From Fibrisoma montanum (GTDB lineage: Bacteria; Bacteroidota; Bacteroidia; Cytophagales; Spirosomataceae): DNA of 64,000 nucleotides. Shown in pieces: positions 1-9,095 of this stretch; within the stretch, counting starts at the first letter, position 1, and each line of letters starts with the position of its first letter. Position numbers and translations under genes: made by a program. The stretch is from NCBI RefSeq assembly GCF_003583365.1, contig NZ_QXED01000003.1, positions 868,001 through 932,000 on the forward strand, given 5' to 3'. Under the pieces are notes generated by a model. It saw only the letters and a list, made by a program, of their open reading frames with translations. It had not been told where the DNA came from and ran no database searches.

Positions 1-191
1 GGGAGTTTGCCGCCTTTAAACAACGCACGCTGGCGCTGATTAACCAAAGCGCCGAAGAGCGTTATGCCGACCTGATCCGCACAAACCGCGAGGTGTTTCA
101 GTCCGCCCAGTTGAAGCAGATTGCCTCCTACCTCGGCATTACCGACACGTCGCTGAGCCGCATCCGGCGTGAGTACGCCAAAAAGGGCTGA
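1..191 (+). CDS. Crp/Fnr family transcriptional regulator, C-terminal part only
   Basis: Partial gene cut by the left edge of the window; the reading frame starts at base 3 and ends in TGA at 189-191. The 62 visible residues hold the pattern QIASYLGITDTSLSRIRRE, the recognition part of the Crp-type helix-turn-helix in Bacteroidota regulators of this family, which usually end a few residues later, as here. The cyclic-nucleotide-binding-like sensor domain must lie upstream. A full-length relative sits at 53928-54509. Confidence 0.8.
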   Translation, partial: EFAAFKQRTLALINQSAEERYADLIRTNREVFQSAQLKQIASYLGITDTSLSRIRREYAKKG

Positions 192-285
192 CGCATTTCT
201 TGCCAAATGACAAGTACGTTCTTTCCATTTGCGAAGCTGCGGCCAGATGCTGGCAGCGTCTTTTGTATCGTAAACGAACACGATT

Positions 286-1293
286 ATGATACAGACGAAC
301 GAGCCAATATTGATTACATCGGCAACGGGCAAGACGGGTTACGAAACTACCCTTCAACTGCTGAAAGACGGGTACCGAGTCCGGATTTTTGTACGATCCA
401 GAAACACACGGGCGCTGGAGCTGGAAAAGCTCGGGGCCGAACTAGCTATCGGCGAGTTTGGCCAGTACGAGTCGTTGACGAAGGCGCTGAAGGGCGTTAA
501 GCGGGTGTACTACTGTCACCCGATCATGCCGGGTATGCCGCAGCATGTGAAACTCTTTATCCGGGCGGCTGAGGAAGCCCAACTCGATGCAATTGTTTTT
601 ATGGGGCAGTGGCTGGCCGAATTCGACGATCAGGAAAGCATGCTCACCAACGACATAAAAACGGCCTACCAGTTGCTCGAAGCATCCGGACTGCCTGTTG
701 TGTATTTCAATCCGGGATATTTTGCGGAGAACGTGGCCCCGCTTATCGAATTTATTGTTCAACTCGGCATTATGCCATCGCCGTTCGGGGTCGGGAAATG
801 CCCCTGGATTTCGAGTCAGGATTTGGGTGCCGTAGCTGCGGCTTTGCTCAAAAACCCCGCGCCCTATGTCGGCCAGAAAATACACCCGACGGGTCCCGAA
901 TCGGTTTCAGCGGAGCAGATGGCGGCCGTTTTCACTAAAGTCAGTGGCCGGAAAGTCAGGCTACTAAACATACCCGACCAGTTGTTTTTGAAAGCCGGAT
1001 TCATGACCGGAAAGGAATTTGGGTATGACGCGTTCAGTATTGTTCAGGGCAATTTTTATAACCAGCAGTTTCGACTCAACCGATTCGATGTGGGTGGCCC
1101 AACCGACGTCGTCAACGAACTGACCGGCCGCGAACCCGAAAGTTTTGAAACCATTGCCCACCGACTCATTCAGCAGTCGCCCTACGGGAAACGTACGTTC
1201 ACTACCTGGCTCTCCGCCGTCAGGAAGTTCATGAGCATGCCCTTTACGCCCCTCCCCCATAAGCGGCAACTTGCTGCGTTAAACCAATCCTAA
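286..1293 (+). CDS. NmrA-like NAD(P)-binding Rossmann-fold protein
   Basis: 335 residues. The N-terminus carries a beta strand followed by the dinucleotide motif SATGKTGYETT (about residues 12-22), the NmrA/atypical short-chain-dehydrogenase variant of GxxGxxG. The middle part (GQWLAE, YFNPGYFAENVAP) follows the NmrA fold, which lacks the classical YxxxK active site. Such proteins are redox sensors or NAD(P)H-dependent reductases; the substrate cannot be read from sequence. It lies 17 bases before the membrane protein at 1311, so the two probably share a transcript. The upstream Crp-type gene ends 94 bases earlier and may regulate it. Confidence 0.85.
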   Translation: MIQTNEPILITSATGKTGYETTLQLLKDGYRVRIFVRSRNTRALELEKLGAELAIGEFGQYESLTKALKGVKRVYYCHPIMPGMPQHVKLFIRAAEEAQLDAIVFMGQWLAEFDDQESMLTNDIKTAYQLLEASGLPVVYFNPGYFAENVAPLIEFIVQLGIMPSPFGVGKCPWISSQDLGAVAAALLKNPAPYVGQKIHPTGPESVSAEQMAAVFTKVSGRKVRLLNIPDQLFLKAGFMTGKEFGYDAFSIVQGNFYNQQFRLNRFDVGGPTDVVNELTGREPESFETIAHRLIQQSPYGKRTFTTWLSAVRKFMSMPFTPLPHKRQLAALNQS

Positions 1294-1310
1294 ACTCAAT
1301 ACAACACACC

Positions 1311-2024
1311 ATGAATACCTTGCCCGTTTATGTCCCCGTCGTCTTTGGACTGACTGTGCTGCTTACCTTCTTTTTGCTGCTGAATGTACTGCGCCAACGG
1401 GTCAGCCAGCCGCGGCTTTTGACCGTGGCGGGACTGCTCATGCTATGGTGGCTGCTGGTGAGCAGTCTGGCGCTGAGCGGATTCTTTCAGGTTGCCAATA
1501 CCAGACCTCCCCGACTGTTTTTTCTGATTGGCCCACCGCTGTTGCTGCTCGTCGGGCTGTTCAGTCGAAAGCGAAGCCGGGCTCTTTTTCAAACGCTTCC
1601 GCTCCAGCGGCTGACGCTGATTCACCTCGTCCGCATTCCTGTGGAACTGGTATTGCTCTGGTTGTTTTTTGGTAAACTGGTGCCGGTAGAGATGACCTTC
1701 GAAGGCCGTAATTTCGACATCCTGGCGGGGTTAAGTGCGCCGTTGGTAGCCTGGCTGGGCTTTACCGGCGGACGGGTAAACTACCGCCTGTTACTGGTCT
1801 GGAACCTGTTGTGTGTCGGGTTGCTGCTAAACATCGTTGGTACGGCAGTCCTGTCAGCTCCGTTGCCGTTTCAGCGGTTCGGCTTTGACCAGCCCAACGT
1901 GGGGATAGGCCTGTTTCCGTTCGTGCTGCTGCCCAGCTTCATTGTGCCGGTGGTGCTGTGGAGCCACCTGGTGTCAATCCGGCAACTGCTGGTTATTCCC
2001 CGGGTCGGCTTAACCACTACGTAA
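1311..2024 (+). CDS. Unrecognised polytopic membrane protein
   Basis: 237 residues with about seven hydrophobic stretches (roughly residues 5-28, 37-60, 66-85, 104-126, 138-152, 163-184, 198-222) separated by short Arg-rich loops. I do not recognise a family. It follows the NmrA-like gene by 17 bases and is followed by the perfect hairpin at 2092-2128, so it is probably the last gene of a two-gene unit. No catalytic motif is evident. Confidence 0.75.
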   Translation: MNTLPVYVPVVFGLTVLLTFFLLLNVLRQRVSQPRLLTVAGLLMLWWLLVSSLALSGFFQVANTRPPRLFFLIGPPLLLLVGLFSRKRSRALFQTLPLQRLTLIHLVRIPVELVLLWLFFGKLVPVEMTFEGRNFDILAGLSAPLVAWLGFTGGRVNYRLLLVWNLLCVGLLLNIVGTAVLSAPLPFQRFGFDQPNVGIGLFPFVLLPSFIVPVVLWSHLVSIRQLLVIPRVGLTTT

Positions 2025-2091
2025 GACGGGTCTTATAACCTAAAACGGATCTGACAACTCCAGCCGATTCGGTGTTCTGCCTTTATACTAT

Positions 2092-2128
2092 CGTGTTAAG
2101 AAAGAGGGACATTCTCTTTCTTAACACG
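2092..2128. terminator. Perfect 15-bp hairpin terminator between convergent genes
   Basis: The arm at 2092-2106 (CGTGTTAAGAAAGAG) is exactly complementary to 2114-2128, with a 7-base loop. It lies between the forward membrane protein (stop 2024) and the reverse ABM gene (stop 2185), so it can serve both strands. The AG-rich upper stem gives a CTTTCTT run rather than a clean T tract. Confidence 0.75.
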
Positions 2129-2184
2129 GCAAACCTGCTTCAACGAACAGTCGGACAGGTTGCCAGCGTGGCAATTACCAGATG

Positions 2185-2481
2185 CTACTTTGAGGCCAGC
2201 ACGGCAACAGGCTTGATGTCAGGGGCTTCGGCCAGTAACTCCTCCGCGTGAGCCATCAAAGCCGCAGCAATAGGGCCACTCAAATGAGCCTGACGACCTT
2301 CATCATCCGGAAAGGTGTCAAAGATGATAAACGTTTGTTCATCTATCCGGGCAGCATACCAGGTAACGGTGTTTGGTTCCGCTTCAGCTAATGGCAGCGC
2401 ACTACTGAGAAAATCGGCAACGGCCTGTTCTTTACCAGGTTTTGCTACAAGACGGACGAGTAATCCTACGTTCTTTTCCAT
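2185..2481 (-). CDS. Antibiotic biosynthesis monooxygenase (ABM/YgiN-like) domain protein
   Basis: 98 residues, a normal size for a single ABM ferredoxin-like domain. Typical features are the opening strand GLLVRLVAKPGKEQAVADFL, the central NTVTWYAARIDEQTFIIFDTF strand pair, and HLSGPIAAALMAHAEELL near the C-terminus. Members act as dimeric quinol monooxygenases or haem-degrading enzymes, or have no known activity; which applies here is not visible. It stands alone between a terminator and the sigma-54 activator gene. Confidence 0.8.
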   Translation of the reverse strand: MEKNVGLLVRLVAKPGKEQAVADFLSSALPLAEAEPNTVTWYAARIDEQTFIIFDTFPDDEGRQAHLSGPIAAALMAHAEELLAEAPDIKPVAVLASK

Positions 2482-2596
2482 GATTTTTCGACTGGTTAAC
2501 GTGAATGGTACTGACTCTATTTACTTCATCACCCTAAATGGGCACTTTCATTTGAAAAGGGTACTTACTAACAATGCAGCCGGGACAGTCTACCTT

Positions 2597-4111
2597 CTAC
2601 GGCCGCTGGATCCCCAGTTTCTTCATGCGTGAATCGAGCGTGGTTGGAATCATGCCCAGAATTTCGGCGGCTCCGTTTTTGCCGCTTACTTTCCAGCGCG
2701 TGTGGTCCAGCACGGCCAGAATATGGTTTCGTTCGGCTTCTTCCATGGTGACGAGCCCGGTTGGTTTGGGCGTCGACCGTTTCCGCAGCAACCAGTCGCC
2801 CAGTTCCAGCTTCCGGCCCGTTGAGATGATGAGCGAGCGTTCGACGACGTTCTCCAGTTCGCGGATATTACCCGGCCAGTGGTATTCCATCAATGTATCG
2901 ATCACATCCGGCGGTATGACGTCGATCCGGCGGCCGATGCCGGGACCGTGTTTGGTACAGAAGTGCCGCACCAGCAGCGGGATGTCCTCTTTCCGCTCCC
3001 GCAAAGGCAAACTCTGGATGGGAAATACGTTCAACCGGTAGTACAAATCCTCCCGGAAGCGGCCTTCGCTGATTTCTTTTTCAAGGTCGCGGTTGGTAGC
3101 CGCAATCACACGAACGTTGACTTTCAGGGTTCTGGTGCTGCCCACCCGCTCAAATTCACCTTCCTGCAACACCCGCAGCAATTTGGATTGCAGCTCAATC
3201 GGCATCTCGCCAATCTCGTCGAGGAAGATGGTACCGCCGTCGGCCAGTTCAAAGCGACCGATTTTCTGGGTCGTAGCCCCGGTGAATGCGCCTTTTTCGT
3301 GGCCGAACAGTTCGCTTTCGATCAACGTAGCGGGCAGAGCCGCACAGTTAATCTTGACCAGCGTTTTTTTGCTCCGCCCGCTGCAATTATGCACGGCCCT
3401 GGCCAGTAGTTCTTTCCCCGTTCCTGACTCCCCCAGAATCAGCACCGATGTGTTGGTTGGGGCGACCTGTTCCACCTGCCGCAGCACTTTTCCAAAGGCC
3501 TTGCTCTGGCTGACGATTTCGTCGAAATTGCTGGTCTGCCTGATTTCTTCGCGGAGGTACGTGTTCTCAGCCTGAAGCTGATTTTTCAGAGTCTCGACTT
3601 CCGCCAGGGCTTTCGCCAGCGAGGCCGTCCGTTCGGCAACACGGGTTTCGAGCCTGGCATTCGCAGTCTGGAGGTCGCGCTGCAACTGGCGCAGGGTCAG
3701 GTGGGTATTGATGCGGGCCAGTACCTCCTGCAACTGAAACGGCTTGGTGATGTAATCTACCGCGCCCATGTTGAACCCGTTGACCTTATCGATGGTTTCG
3801 GAGAGGGCCGTCATAAACAGCACCGGTATGGCCCGGGTGGTCTCCTGCTGCTTCAATCGCCGGCAGGTTTCGAAGCCGTCCATGCCGGGCATCATGACGT
3901 CGAGCAGGATTAAATCAGGCTGCCCCAGCCCGGCCTGTTCGATGGCGCTTTTGCCGTCGCGGGCCACCAGCACCTTGAAGTTGAAGCGGGTCAGCGTTTC
4001 GAACAGCACGCTGATGTTGTTGGGCATGTCGTCCACGATCAGGATGGTACGGCCAGCGCCCATCTGGTCTACGTCGTCCACATCGGCAGGATAGGTCGGG
4101 AGTGCATTCAT
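2597..4111 (-). CDS. Sigma-54-dependent response regulator (NtrC type)
   Basis: 504 residues. An N-terminal receiver (about 22-140) has the acidic pair at D27/D28, phosphoacceptor D71 ([13 protein letters not shown]) and K123. A coiled coil (about 145-190) links it to an AAA+ domain with Walker A GESGTGKE (227-234), the sigma-54-contacting GAFTGA loop (274-279) and Walker B (about 291-301). A Fis-type DNA-binding helix-turn-helix ends the protein (about 465-504). It activates RNA polymerase carrying sigma-54. Its ATG overlaps the stop of the hybrid kinase by 4 bases (ATGA), so the two form a cognate pair. Targets are not visible from sequence. Confidence 0.93.
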   Translation of the reverse strand: MNALPTYPADVDDVDQMGAGRTILIVDDMPNNISVLFETLTRFNFKVLVARDGKSAIEQAGLGQPDLILLDVMMPGMDGFETCRRLKQQETTRAIPVLFMTALSETIDKVNGFNMGAVDYITKPFQLQEVLARINTHLTLRQLQRDLQTANARLETRVAERTASLAKALAEVETLKNQLQAENTYLREEIRQTSNFDEIVSQSKAFGKVLRQVEQVAPTNTSVLILGESGTGKELLARAVHNCSGRSKKTLVKINCAALPATLIESELFGHEKGAFTGATTQKIGRFELADGGTIFLDEIGEMPIELQSKLLRVLQEGEFERVGSTRTLKVNVRVIAATNRDLEKEISEGRFREDLYYRLNVFPIQSLPLRERKEDIPLLVRHFCTKHGPGIGRRIDVIPPDVIDTLMEYHWPGNIRELENVVERSLIISTGRKLELGDWLLRKRSTPKPTGLVTMEEAERNHILAVLDHTRWKVSGKNGAAEILGMIPTTLDSRMKKLGIQRP

Positions 4112-6441
4112 GCTGGTTTCAGAGAAGCCTGGAGGAGTTTTTTAATCTTGCGCGTATCGAATTCACTGGCTGCCTGCCGGATATCGTCCACAAACGGCTG
4201 GTAGGCCGGGCTGGCTTTTTCAAGGGCCTTCAGGTGGGTCAGGATAGCCTGAATATCGCCCATCCGGGCCAGTTCATACAGCGCTTCGAGCTGACCCGGC
4301 TCCGGCACCGAAACCACGCGGTCCGGGGGCGTGTTGGCCGTTGCATCGGCGACCGCTTGCTGCGTCTGCCACGTCAGTGTCAGGTGGGTTCCGATTTTGG
4401 TCAGGAGGCCGTCCAGATCAACGGGTTTCGGCACAAAATCATCGAATCCGGCGTGGCGGCTCCGTTGTCTGTCCTGTTCGAACACGCTGGCCGAAAAGGC
4501 GAAGATTTTAGCGGCTTTTGTGGCCGGATTGACCCGGATCTGCTTCAGGGCTCCGTAGCCATCGAGGTACGGCATCACGAGATCGAGCAGAACCAGATCC
4601 GGCGTATGCTGCACCGCTTTCTCCACGGCCTCACGTCCGTTGCGGGCTTCGATAATCGTAAAGCCCAGTGGCTGAAGCAGGTTTTTCAGGATGGAACTGT
4701 TTTCCCAGCCGTCGTCGGCGATCAGTACCGTCCGGCGCGGGCCGTCGTACCCCACAATCGGCTGATCGGGTTGTACGACCGGGGGATTCGCCGGCCTGAC
4801 CGGTGCCTCGGGCAGCGTGAGCGACAGCCGGAACTGCGTTCCCCGACCGGCCTGGCTGGATACGTACAGATCGCCGTTCATGAGCCGAACCAGCTGGTCG
4901 GTGATGGACAGGCCAAGGCCGGTACCTTCCACAAAATCGGTCGATTCCCGAATCTGCTGAAACGGCTGAAAGATGGTGGCAAGCTGATCATGGGCGATGC
5001 CGACACCGGTGTCTTCAATCATAAAGCCGATGCTGGGCGTACCGGCGTCACCGGGGGTAGTCCGGGGGTTCCACCCGGCCCGGAACGTAATGGAGCCCGA
5101 CGGGGTAAATTTGACGGCATTGCCCAGGAGGTTGAGCAGAACCTGCCGGAGTTTACGCTCATCGCCCAATACCCACTCGGGCAGGTTCGCCGACAGGTCC
5201 GTTTCAAACCGTAAGCCTTTCTGCTCGGCCCGGATTTGCGTTTGCTGGGTGATGTTGTGCAGCAGGTCGGGCAGGTAAAATGCCTCCGACAGTACCTCCA
5301 TCCGACGGGCTTCGATTTTGGAGAGGTCCAGTACGTCGTTGATGAGCGACAGCAGACTTTCGGCGCAGTCGTGCATGACCTTGACGCCATTCTGCTGGCT
5401 GTCACTCAAAGTCGGATCCCGTTTGAACAGTTGCGTATATCCCAGAATGCCGTTCAGGGGTGTGCGTAGTTCGTGGCTCATCGTAGCCAGAAATTCACTT
5501 TTGGCTCGATTGGCCGCTTCAGCTTCTTCTTTGGCTGCGGCCAGTTCGCGGGTACGTTCCACGACGGTGGCCTCCAGGTGCTGCTGTATCTGAAGCAGCC
5601 GTTCTTCGGCCACTTTGCGGGCAATTTCGGCTCCCGACCGGGCGGCCAGCACCCGCAGAATACCCACGTACTTGTGGTGGTCGGTCATCGGCCGTGAGTC
5701 GCTGACCGACAAATGCCCTACAATCTCACCTGCTTTATCGTAGATCGGTACGCCCAGATACGATTCCACCCCGGCGTCCTTCGAAAAGTTTTCGGCTACG
5801 TCGGTCGGGTAGTAAAAATCGCGCCCTTTCATAACAATGTCGCAGGGGGTCCCCGCCAGATCGTATTCGATGTTTTCGTGGAGGGCGTTGTTAACGCTGA
5901 AGGCCAGGGTACGGACGCGGGTTTTCTCGACGTTTGTACACTCCGTTACCATCGCAAACTGCACGTTCAGCGTTGTGGTCAGCTGCTGTACCAGCGACTG
6001 AAAAAAGTCGATGCCAATGTCGGAAGCCGTTCCTTCCGAGATCCGGCGCAGGGTATCGTCCAGCTGCGACCGTTCGGTTACGTCGCGGACGAAGCAGCAC
6101 AAATAATCATCGCCTTCAAACTGCACGAAATTCATCCCGACTTCGGCCTGCCGGGTGGTACCATCCTGCCGCTGCTGGGGCAGTTCGAGGGTTAACGTAT
6201 GGCGCTGTTTGAGTGTCTGCCACAACTGCACGTACTGTTCATCGGTATAGCCGGGGTGAATATCGCCAAAATAAAGCCGGTCGACCTGCGTCGGCGCATA
6301 GCCAAGCTGTCGGCAGGCGGCTGCATTGGCCCGCTTCACCTGCCCGCGGTGGTCGAAGAGCAGGATCGGCTCCAGCGCATTTTCGACGGTGAAGTGCGAC
6401 AGACGCAGCACATTGGCCGGAATCAAAGCAGTTTCGTTCAT
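4108..6441 (-). CDS. Hybrid sensor histidine kinase (PAS-GAF-HisKA-HATPase-receiver)
   Basis: About 777 residues from the chosen start (ATG at 6441, beginning [10 protein letters not shown]); an in-frame ATG at 6528 would add 29 poorly structured residues. Domains in order: PAS (about 10-120), GAF (about 140-275), coiled coil, HisKA with [11 protein letters not shown] (phospho-His about 323), HATPase with GNAVKFT, DTGVGI and GTGLGL boxes, and a receiver with phospho-Asp about 620 ([13 protein letters not shown]). There is no transmembrane segment, so it should sense a cytoplasmic signal. It is translationally coupled to the sigma-54 activator downstream. It is divergent from the YHS gene at 6834. 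Confidence 0.92.
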   Translation of the reverse strand: MNETALIPANVLRLSHFTVENALEPILLFDHRGQVKRANAAACRQLGYAPTQVDRLYFGDIHPGYTDEQYVQLWQTLKQRHTLTLELPQQRQDGTTRQAEVGMNFVQFEGDDYLCCFVRDVTERSQLDDTLRRISEGTASDIGIDFFQSLVQQLTTTLNVQFAMVTECTNVEKTRVRTLAFSVNNALHENIEYDLAGTPCDIVMKGRDFYYPTDVAENFSKDAGVESYLGVPIYDKAGEIVGHLSVSDSRPMTDHHKYVGILRVLAARSGAEIARKVAEERLLQIQQHLEATVVERTRELAAAKEEAEAANRAKSEFLATMSHELRTPLNGILGYTQLFKRDPTLSDSQQNGVKVMHDCAESLLSLINDVLDLSKIEARRMEVLSEAFYLPDLLHNITQQTQIRAEQKGLRFETDLSANLPEWVLGDERKLRQVLLNLLGNAVKFTPSGSITFRAGWNPRTTPGDAGTPSIGFMIEDTGVGIAHDQLATIFQPFQQIRESTDFVEGTGLGLSITDQLVRLMNGDLYVSSQAGRGTQFRLSLTLPEAPVRPANPPVVQPDQPIVGYDGPRRTVLIADDGWENSSILKNLLQPLGFTIIEARNGREAVEKAVQHTPDLVLLDLVMPYLDGYGALKQIRVNPATKAAKIFAFSASVFEQDRQRSRHAGFDDFVPKPVDLDGLLTKIGTHLTLTWQTQQAVADATANTPPDRVVSVPEPGQLEALYELARMGDIQAILTHLKALEKASPAYQPFVDDIRQAASEFDTRKIKKLLQASLKPA

Positions 6442-6833
6442 GACAAGGGGGTTGACAAAAGCCGACGAATGGAATGAGCCGCCCGGGCGATCGTCCGCTG
6501 GCAGAAATTCGTGCAATTTCCAGTCCACACGGGGTATTGATCGCAGACAACCGCTTGTCGGGCTGAAAATGGTCTCTTTTGTCGGCTGACAGACAATTGA
6601 CTGACCGGCAAATAGTTAGCTTGCCTCTGGCATTTCGTGAAAGTTACGAAATATCGTAACTCCTCCCAAATTGAGAGTTGGCCCCGGCACACCGTCCCAC
6701 TTTGTTTTTAGCCCTTTTCTGTTCGTAGAAGGCCTTTTTAAGCAGGTCGGCCCGGCTGGAACAGTATTTGAAAAATGAATGGACAGGGAGCCGCAGTCAA
6801 CCGGCTCAACCACAACGCAACCAAACAAGAAGT
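6442..6833. other. 392-base divergent intergenic region
   Basis: No gene is supported here. It separates the kinase/sigma-54 operon (reverse) from the YHS block (forward), so both promoters must lie in it. The only clear structure is the palindrome at 6643-6660. I found no convincing sigma-54 (-24/-12) or TAnnTTTG promoter. Confidence 0.6.
6643..6660. promoter_or_regulatory. Palindromic operator-like site GTTACGA-4-TCGTAAC
   Basis: Perfect 7-bp inverted repeat (6643-6649 and 6654-6660) around the spacer AATA, with a related half site (TTTCGTGAAA) just upstream. It lies centrally between two divergent transcription units. That position and symmetry fit a dimeric regulator's binding site, perhaps for the sigma-54 activator encoded next door. 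Function is inferred only. Confidence 0.4.
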
Positions 6834-7301
6834 ATGAAAACGCTAGTAACGCTCTTCGTCGCCCTCGCTCTGACAGGCAGTGCGCTGGCCCAATCCAACC
6901 CGGCCGTCCGCAAACAACAGTATAACCTGGAAAATGGCCTCGCTATCCAGGGGTATGATCCCGTCGCCTACTTCACCCAGAACAAGGCCGTGAAAGGCTC
7001 AGCCGCCAATGCGTTCACCTACAAAAACGTAACGTACCGGTTCGCAACCCCCGCTAATCTGAAGGCCTTTCAGGACAATCCTGACAAATACGAACCGCAG
7101 TACGGCGGCTGGTGTGCCTACGCAATGGGTGCCGCCGGCGAGAAAGTCGAAGTCGATCCGGAAACCTTCAAAATCAAGGACGGCAAGTTATTTCTGTTTT
7201 ACCACAGCTTCATCAACAACACTCTAACCAAGTGGAACAAGGACGAGCCGAATCTGCACAAAAAAGCCGACGCCAGCTGGTCAAAATTCACCCAATCCTG
7301 A
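6834..7301 (+). CDS. Secreted YHS domain protein (first of three)
   Basis: 155 residues from ATG 6834. This start gives a clean signal peptide (MKTLVTLFVALALTGSALAQ), while the in-frame ATG at 6768 would put 22 polar residues in front. The mature protein has the YHS signature GYDPVAYF (about 40-47) and YGGWCAY (about 90-96), with a conserved Cys. YHS domains are small, presumed metal-binding modules found in heavy-metal ATPases and secreted proteins. First gene of a forward block that holds a second YHS protein at 10053; a third is at 26768. Confidence 0.88.
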   Translation: MKTLVTLFVALALTGSALAQSNPAVRKQQYNLENGLAIQGYDPVAYFTQNKAVKGSAANAFTYKNVTYRFATPANLKAFQDNPDKYEPQYGGWCAYAMGAAGEKVEVDPETFKIKDGKLFLFYHSFINNTLTKWNKDEPNLHKKADASWSKFTQS

Positions 7302-7336
7302 TTTCTGTTCCAATCCCTTCAAACTTCTTATCACTC

Positions 7337-7771
7337 ATGAACAACGTATCAGTTTATATTCTCTGGGCCGCTCGTCTGGTAGCCGCCATCATCCTCCTTC
7401 AGACTCTGTATTTCAAGTTTGGTGCGCAGGCCGAATCCGTGTACATCTTCGCCAAACTGGGCGTTGAACCGTGGGGCCGCATCGGCTCGGGGATCGTCGA
7501 ACTGATTGCCGCGCTCCTCATCCTGATTCCCCGGACGAGCTGGATCGGGGCTGGTCTGGGCCTGGGCGTAATGCTCGGTGCCATCGGGGCTCACCTCACG
7601 ATCCTGGGTATTGATATTCTGGGCGACGGCGGGTATCTGTTTGCCCTTGGCCTTATCGTAGCCCTGAGTTGTGTCGTGGTTCTCTACCTGACGCGCCAGC
7701 AGTGGTTACCCCTTGTGAGTAGCCTGCTATCTGCCCAACCTGTACTAAAGAGCGAACGAGTGAATGAGTAA
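7337..7771 (+). CDS. DoxX-like small membrane protein
   Basis: About 144 residues from ATG 7337, chosen because the upstream part of the open frame overlaps the YHS gene out of phase. Four hydrophobic segments and the pattern LYFKFGAQAESVYIFAKLGVEPWGRIGSGIVEL match the DoxX/MauE-like four-helix fold of quinone- or redox-linked membrane proteins. It starts 35 bases after the YHS gene. The final codons (KSERVNE then TAA) lie inside the GAGTGAATGA repeat arm at 7747-7768, so the repeat supplies the C-terminus and stop. Confidence 0.8.
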   Translation: MNNVSVYILWAARLVAAIILLQTLYFKFGAQAESVYIFAKLGVEPWGRIGSGIVELIAALLILIPRTSWIGAGLGLGVMLGAIGAHLTILGIDILGDGGYLFALGLIVALSCVVVLYLTRQQWLPLVSSLLSAQPVLKSERVNE

Positions 7772-7800
7772 AAGTTCGCTCGTTCACTCATTCGCTCTTT
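7747..7800 (+). terminator. Hairpin built from GTGAATGA-type words, behind the DoxX gene
   Basis: The 22-base arms 7747-7768 and 7779-7800 pair at 20 of 22 positions around a 10-base loop, and the right arm ends in a short T run. It overlaps the stop of the DoxX gene and precedes the DinB gene, so it can act as terminator or attenuator. A further GTTCACTCTTTCGC tract follows to 7819. The same words recur at 55.0-55.3 and 61.9-62.1 kb. Confidence 0.7.
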
Positions 7801-7828
7801 TGCCCGTTCACTCTTTCGCACATCCCCT

Positions 7829-8353
7829 ATGTCTCTGAAATCCGCCAGTACTGATATTCTGATGCAACTCGCCAACGTAATCGGCCAATTGACTGACCAG
7901 GACTACGCTCGCCCGTTACCTGTCCTCTCAGGGAACACCATCGGCAAACACGTACGGCATATTCTGGAGTTTTATGAATTGTTGGTCGACAGTGCCCAAA
8001 CCGCCCAACGTGGTATCGCTCTGTTGAACTATGACCGACGGCAGCGCGACCTTCGGCTCGAAGTCGATACCGATGAAGCTCTTCGGCGCATCGGCACCCT
8101 CGACCGGGCTATTCACCACCTGGATTTGAACCACCCGCTTCATCTGGAAGCGGATCTATCGGCGGCCGGCGTTCCGGGTGCCGAGACCATTCAAATACCG
8201 TCGACGTTTGCCCGGGAGCTGCTCTACAACATTGAACACGCGATTCACCACATGGCCTTGATCCAGGTGGCTGTCCGGAGCGATTTTACTACCCTGGTGT
8301 TGCCGGCTCATTTTGGCGTGGCCTACTCAACGGTCCAGCATCAGTCTCACTGA
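7829..8353 (+). CDS. DinB-like four-helix-bundle protein
   Basis: 174 residues. The DinB/YfiT pattern is visible: an N-terminal helix, then GKHVRHILEFYELL with one metal-ligand His, and a late NIEHAIHHMALIQV helix with the other His ligands. This superfamily includes metal-dependent thiol transferases (bacillithiol or mycothiol type) and many uncharacterised members. It is 16 bases before the LysE gene, in the same orientation. Confidence 0.8.
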   Translation: MSLKSASTDILMQLANVIGQLTDQDYARPLPVLSGNTIGKHVRHILEFYELLVDSAQTAQRGIALLNYDRRQRDLRLEVDTDEALRRIGTLDRAIHHLDLNHPLHLEADLSAAGVPGAETIQIPSTFARELLYNIEHAIHHMALIQVAVRSDFTTLVLPAHFGVAYSTVQHQSH

Positions 8354-8369
8354 CCTACTCACTACCACC

Positions 8370-8999
8370 ATGCTCCTTCTGTTCGTCATCGTCTGTGTCA
8401 TCAGCTTCATCGGGTCGCTGCACCCCGGCACGGTCAACCTGGCCGTGCTGCAAACGACCCTCAGCCAGAACCGACGTGCGGGTCTGTGGCTGGCGCTGGG
8501 GGGTAGTCTGCCCGAGATCGGGTATAGTGCGCTGGCGGCTGGCGGGCTGATGCTCATTCCGGTGGATTCCGGCTGGGCAACGGTGCTGACCATCGCCCCC
8601 ATTCCGGTACTGCTGGGGGCGGGTATCGCGGCTTTCCGCCAGAAACCGGTTTCGCTGACAGGTCAGCCCGTCAACGGCCCCCTGCTTCCGTTCTGGAAAG
8701 GAATGGCTCTGGGCGGCACGAACCCTCAGCTCCTGCCCTTCTGGTCGGCGGTGTGGCTCTACCTGAGCCAGGCCACCATCGGCCAATCCATGCTGGTTCC
8801 GGCCGGGCGGGCAGCTAGCCATCTGGTGTTTTCGCTGGCTACGGCCGTGGGTGCCTTTGGTTTGCTGGTCGGGATCGTGTGGCTGGCCGACCGGCAGCGG
8901 TACCGCGTTTTGGATTATCTGGGTGGCCCGTGGATCAACCGCCTGTCGGGGAGTCTGTTTATCGGCATGGCGTTGTGGCAGGCGGTTCGGTTAGTCTAA
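8370..8999 (+). CDS. LysE family transporter
   Basis: 209 residues from ATG 8370; the longer open frame to 8313 overlaps the DinB gene. The start SFIGSLHPGTVNLAVLQTTL is the LysE/RhtB signature (a G-x-x-x-P-G-P-like loop after helix 1), followed by about five more hydrophobic segments. Family members export amino acids or small metabolites across the inner membrane. The substrate is unknown. Confidence 0.82.
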   Translation: MLLLFVIVCVISFIGSLHPGTVNLAVLQTTLSQNRRAGLWLALGGSLPEIGYSALAAGGLMLIPVDSGWATVLTIAPIPVLLGAGIAAFRQKPVSLTGQPVNGPLLPFWKGMALGGTNPQLLPFWSAVWLYLSQATIGQSMLVPAGRAASHLVFSLATAVGAFGLLVGIVWLADRQRYRVLDYLGGPWINRLSGSLFIGMALWQAVRLV

Positions 9000-9095
9000 C
9001 GGTTTACGGTCGTCGGCGTTCGGGATTCGGTCTGTTCAGGCGTTCAACTTGATCTGTAACCAACCCCCGAATGCTGAAAGCCAAACGTCTACATC

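Noticed and set aside
6757-6772. Possible sigma-54 promoter (TGG...TTGA) before the YHS gene
   Set aside because: The -24 GG fits, but the -12 GC is replaced by GA, which is rarely tolerated; a second candidate at 6499 has the wrong spacing by one base.
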